Source: a virus. Taken from it: DNA of 25,606 nucleotides. Made by a program: the position numbers and the translations under genes. How positions within the stretch are numbered: position 1 is the first letter of the stretch; every line of letters starts with the position of its first letter. Shown here one piece after another: positions 24,625-25,606 of this stretch. The stretch is taken from positions 1 through 25,606 of the IMG/VR virus record IMGVR_UViG_3300009285_000830; one strand, 5' to 3'. The notes under the pieces are model-generated. The model made no database searches and was not told the origin of the DNA. It saw only the letters and a list, made by a program, of their open reading frames with translations.

Positions 24625-24918
24625 TTATTCATGAGTTAGCTCAATTTTAACTAATAATTCATTCTTGATCTCACCTTTAATGTCTTTTCTTTCAAGTTTA
24701 GGCCATTTATACTCCCTCCATCCCTCAAACCTATTCATAAATTCTAGCTCAGCCTTACTTAATTCTTCTCCTCTTGCAAGTTTATCTAACTTATTCGAGT
24801 ATTCCTCCAAGGCTCCGTCACCTATAACTGAAAAGAATACCTCACTCATCCGATTAAGATTTTCTTTTTTAGATTTATGTGAGTCAACCCACAATGTATT
24901 CCCTTTTTGAAATGGCAT
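24625..24918 (-). CDS. terS: Probable terminase small subunit
   Basis: A 97-residue protein starting at ATG 24918, first gene of the packaging block. It begins MPFQKGNTLWVDSHKSKKEN, a basic start often seen in small terminases of this type. Helices follow (NRMSEVFFSVIGDGALEEYS, then LDKLARGEELSKAELEFMNR and FEGWREYKWPKLER). The 'F-x-x-w-x-P-K-L-x-R' ending followed by an acidic beta tail resembles small terminase C-termini that contact the large subunit. The 75-base gap to the terL start agrees. It is short for the family, so the identification rests on context plus style rather than a firm signature. It would recognise the packaging site, perhaps in the spacer just upstream. Confidence 0.6.
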   Translation of the reverse strand: MPFQKGNTLWVDSHKSKKENLNRMSEVFFSVIGDGALEEYSNKLDKLARGEELSKAELEFMNRFEGWREYKWPKLERKDIKGEIKNELLVKIELTHE

Positions 24919-24950
24919 GTTATAACATTGACTAGTGATCTGTTATTTCT

Positions 24951-24978
24951 CTTATACCATGATTGAAATAGAAAGCAA
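24951..24978 (-). promoter_or_regulatory. Candidate promoter for the packaging/head operon
   Basis: On the minus strand TTGCTT (24978-24973) and TATAAG (24956-24951) are 16 bases apart, and a TG at -15/-14 gives an extended -10 (TGGTATAAG). Transcription would start about 25 bases before the small-terminase ATG. Match is partial and AT-rich DNA gives false positives. Confidence 0.4.
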
Positions 24979-25000
24979 GAAGAAATGGAAGAACTTGTTT

Positions 25001-25046
25001 AAAAGAAAAAGAAGAAGAAAAGGGTAAAAGAAGAAGAAAAAGAAAA
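25001..25046. repeat. Perfect 21-bp homopurine mirror repeat
   Basis: The left arm (25001-25021) read backwards equals the right arm (25026-25046) at all 21 positions, with the 4-base centre GGGT. All bases but one central T are purines on the plus strand. Mirror symmetry of a purine tract is the classic requirement for intramolecular triplex (H-DNA). Confidence 0.85.
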
Positions 25047-25069
25047 GAAACGATTTATAAATTATCGCC

Positions 25070-25103
25070 TCTGGGATCATCTTGGAATTGATGTCTGGGA
25101 TCA
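25070..25103. repeat. 10-bp direct repeat
   Basis: TCTGGGATCA occurs at 25070-25079 and 25094-25103, starts 24 bp apart. Short direct repeats next to a small-terminase gene can be terminase-binding sites; two copies alone are weak evidence. Confidence 0.55.
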
Positions 25104-25129
25104 AGAGTTTAATCTCATGTGTCCCACGA

Positions 25130-25147
25130 AGCCTATTTAATTAGGCT
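25130..25147. other. Small hairpin
   Basis: AGCCTA pairs with TAGGCT around a 6-base A/T loop. No T-run follows on either strand, so it is not a clear terminator; it may be part of a protein-binding or DNA-cleavage site. Confidence 0.45.
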
Positions 25148-25153
25148 AACCAC

Positions 25154-25182
25154 TTGACATTCAGAATTTTTTACCGTATCCT
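25154..25182 (+). promoter_or_regulatory. Candidate sigma70-type promoter on the plus strand
   Basis: A perfect TTGACA (25154-25159) is followed after 17 bases by TATCCT (25177-25182). A start near 25189 would run into the hairpin at 25212-25246, giving an RNA of roughly 60 bases. It is the only good promoter seen on the plus strand. The -10 matches at four of six positions. Confidence 0.35.
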
Positions 25183-25211
25183 TTAGTCATTGATTTGGTT
25201 ATCAACATTAT

Positions 25212-25246
25212 AAAAGTCCTCGCAGAAATTGCAAGGGCTTTTATAT
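25212..25246. terminator. Bidirectional terminator hairpin
   Basis: AAAAGTCCTCGCA (25212-25224) pairs with TGCAAGGGCTTTT (25230-25242) with one mismatch and one G-T. A T-run follows on the plus strand, and the A-run start provides TTTT on the minus strand. It lies 13 bases after the stop of the Cys-cluster gene, so it most likely ends that minus-strand transcript. Confidence 0.7.
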
Positions 25247-25258
25247 ATTGTGAAAATA

Positions 25259-25603
25259 CTACTCCTTTATAAATATTCCTATCTTATTATAAGCTAAGAA
25301 TTGTTTTTGCGTGATCTCTTTTTGTTGTTTTTTATTTGAAGAATCATTAAATTCCACGAAATATTTATTTTTATATTTTGCTAATTTTTCAAAAGCTTTG
25401 TCATGTTTCTTTCTAAGAGTATCCCTCTTTTTTTCTGTTTTACAAGTTTCACATGTCCCACAACCATAACATGTGTAAATTATTATATAATTACTTGTGA
25501 TCATATCAATATATTGTTTCCCTAATTTTTTTTCAACTTCATCTTTATTAATACAAATTTTTTTAATAATTAAACTATTAACTAATTGATATCGAATTTC
25601 CAT
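25259..25603 (-). CDS. Hypothetical protein with Cys cluster (start near window edge)
   Basis: A 114-residue protein read from ATG 25603; only three bases remain upstream, so the real start may lie outside the window. A cluster of four cysteines with two-residue spacing (TCYGCGTCETCKTEKK, C45, C48, C51, C54) follows a hydrophobic beta segment (MITSNYIIIYT). The rest is a Lys-rich helical region (RKKHDKAFEKLAKYKNKYFV) and a Gln/Lys tail. The cluster could bind zinc or an iron-sulfur centre. It is separated from the packaging genes by a terminator and so belongs to a different transcription unit. Family is not recognised. Confidence 0.6.
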   Translation of the reverse strand: MEIRYQLVNSLIIKKICINKDEVEKKLGKQYIDMITSNYIIIYTCYGCGTCETCKTEKKRDTLRKKHDKAFEKLAKYKNKYFVEFNDSSNKKQQKEITQKQFLAYNKIGIFIKE

Positions 25604-25606
25604 TAT

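Larger units (their letters stand above)
24919..25258. other. Gene-free control/packaging-region spacer
   Basis: No convincing gene occupies these 340 bases. From high to low coordinates the spacer holds a terminator hairpin (25212-25246), a plus-strand promoter candidate (25154-25182), a 6-bp hairpin AGCCTA/TAGGCT (25130-25147), a direct repeat TCTGGGATCA (25070-25079 and 25094-25103), a homopurine mirror repeat (25001-25046) and a minus-strand promoter candidate (24951-24978). Its position directly upstream of the terminase genes makes it a candidate for the packaging-start or replication site. Confidence 0.6.

Noticed and set aside
24959-25027. Plus-strand 22-residue Lys/Arg-rich peptide ORF
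   Set aside because: Its basic sequence is simply what a purine tract encodes; no ribosome-binding signal, and it overlaps the minus-strand promoter candidate.
1-25606. Alternative genetic code (stop reassignment)
   Set aside because: Genes end with TAA, TAG (for example 9484, 19183, 25259) and TGA (8037), and coding frames contain none of these internally.

Overview
The window is a block of virion genes from a tailed double-stranded DNA phage or prophage. Every convincing gene is on the minus strand, so transcription runs from high to low coordinates. The DNA is AT-rich. TAA, TAG and TGA all end genes here, so the ordinary bacterial code applies. Most start codons follow an A/T-only leader with no Shine-Dalgarno sequence, which suggests a host that does not rely on SD initiation (Bacteroidota is one option). 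That host assignment is inference. A large portal, a beta-propeller-like protein and the absence of visible tape-measure, tube or sheath genes fit a short-tailed (podovirus-like) particle, but the phage ends lie outside the window.

Reading along the minus strand, a partial unknown Cys-cluster gene (25603-25259) ends at a hairpin terminator. A roughly 340-bp gene-free spacer follows. It holds a perfect homopurine mirror repeat, a short direct repeat, a small hairpin and candidate promoters. The packaging and head genes come next: probable small terminase, large terminase interrupted by an intein, portal, a 75-residue unknown gene, a structured intergenic element with a strong terminator, a scaffold-like protein, a possible decoration protein and the major capsid protein. 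A three-way-junction RNA element lies just after the capsid gene.

The lower half is tail and connector material: a repeat-rich fibre-like protein of about 875 residues, small accessory genes, a lectin-like/duplicated-module protein, a LamG-like protein, a head-tail adaptor with two copies of a small beta module, a beta-propeller-like protein translationally coupled (ATGA) to a 915-residue tail protein with a glycine-rich C-terminus, and finally three coiled-coil/Gln-rich or very large proteins that look like internal or ejected virion proteins. The last of these runs off the window at base 1.

The most unusual object is in the terminase gene. An intein splits the conserved NHA-x-D-x-x-RY segment of the nuclease domain. 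A complete HNH homing endonuclease gene lies inside this intein in a different reading frame, while the intein/terminase frame stays open for about 180 codons across it. Other structures worth attention are an attenuator-like RNA between portal and scaffold, the triplex-prone mirror repeat upstream of the terminase genes, and an exact 12-base A/T motif shared by four SD-less leaders.
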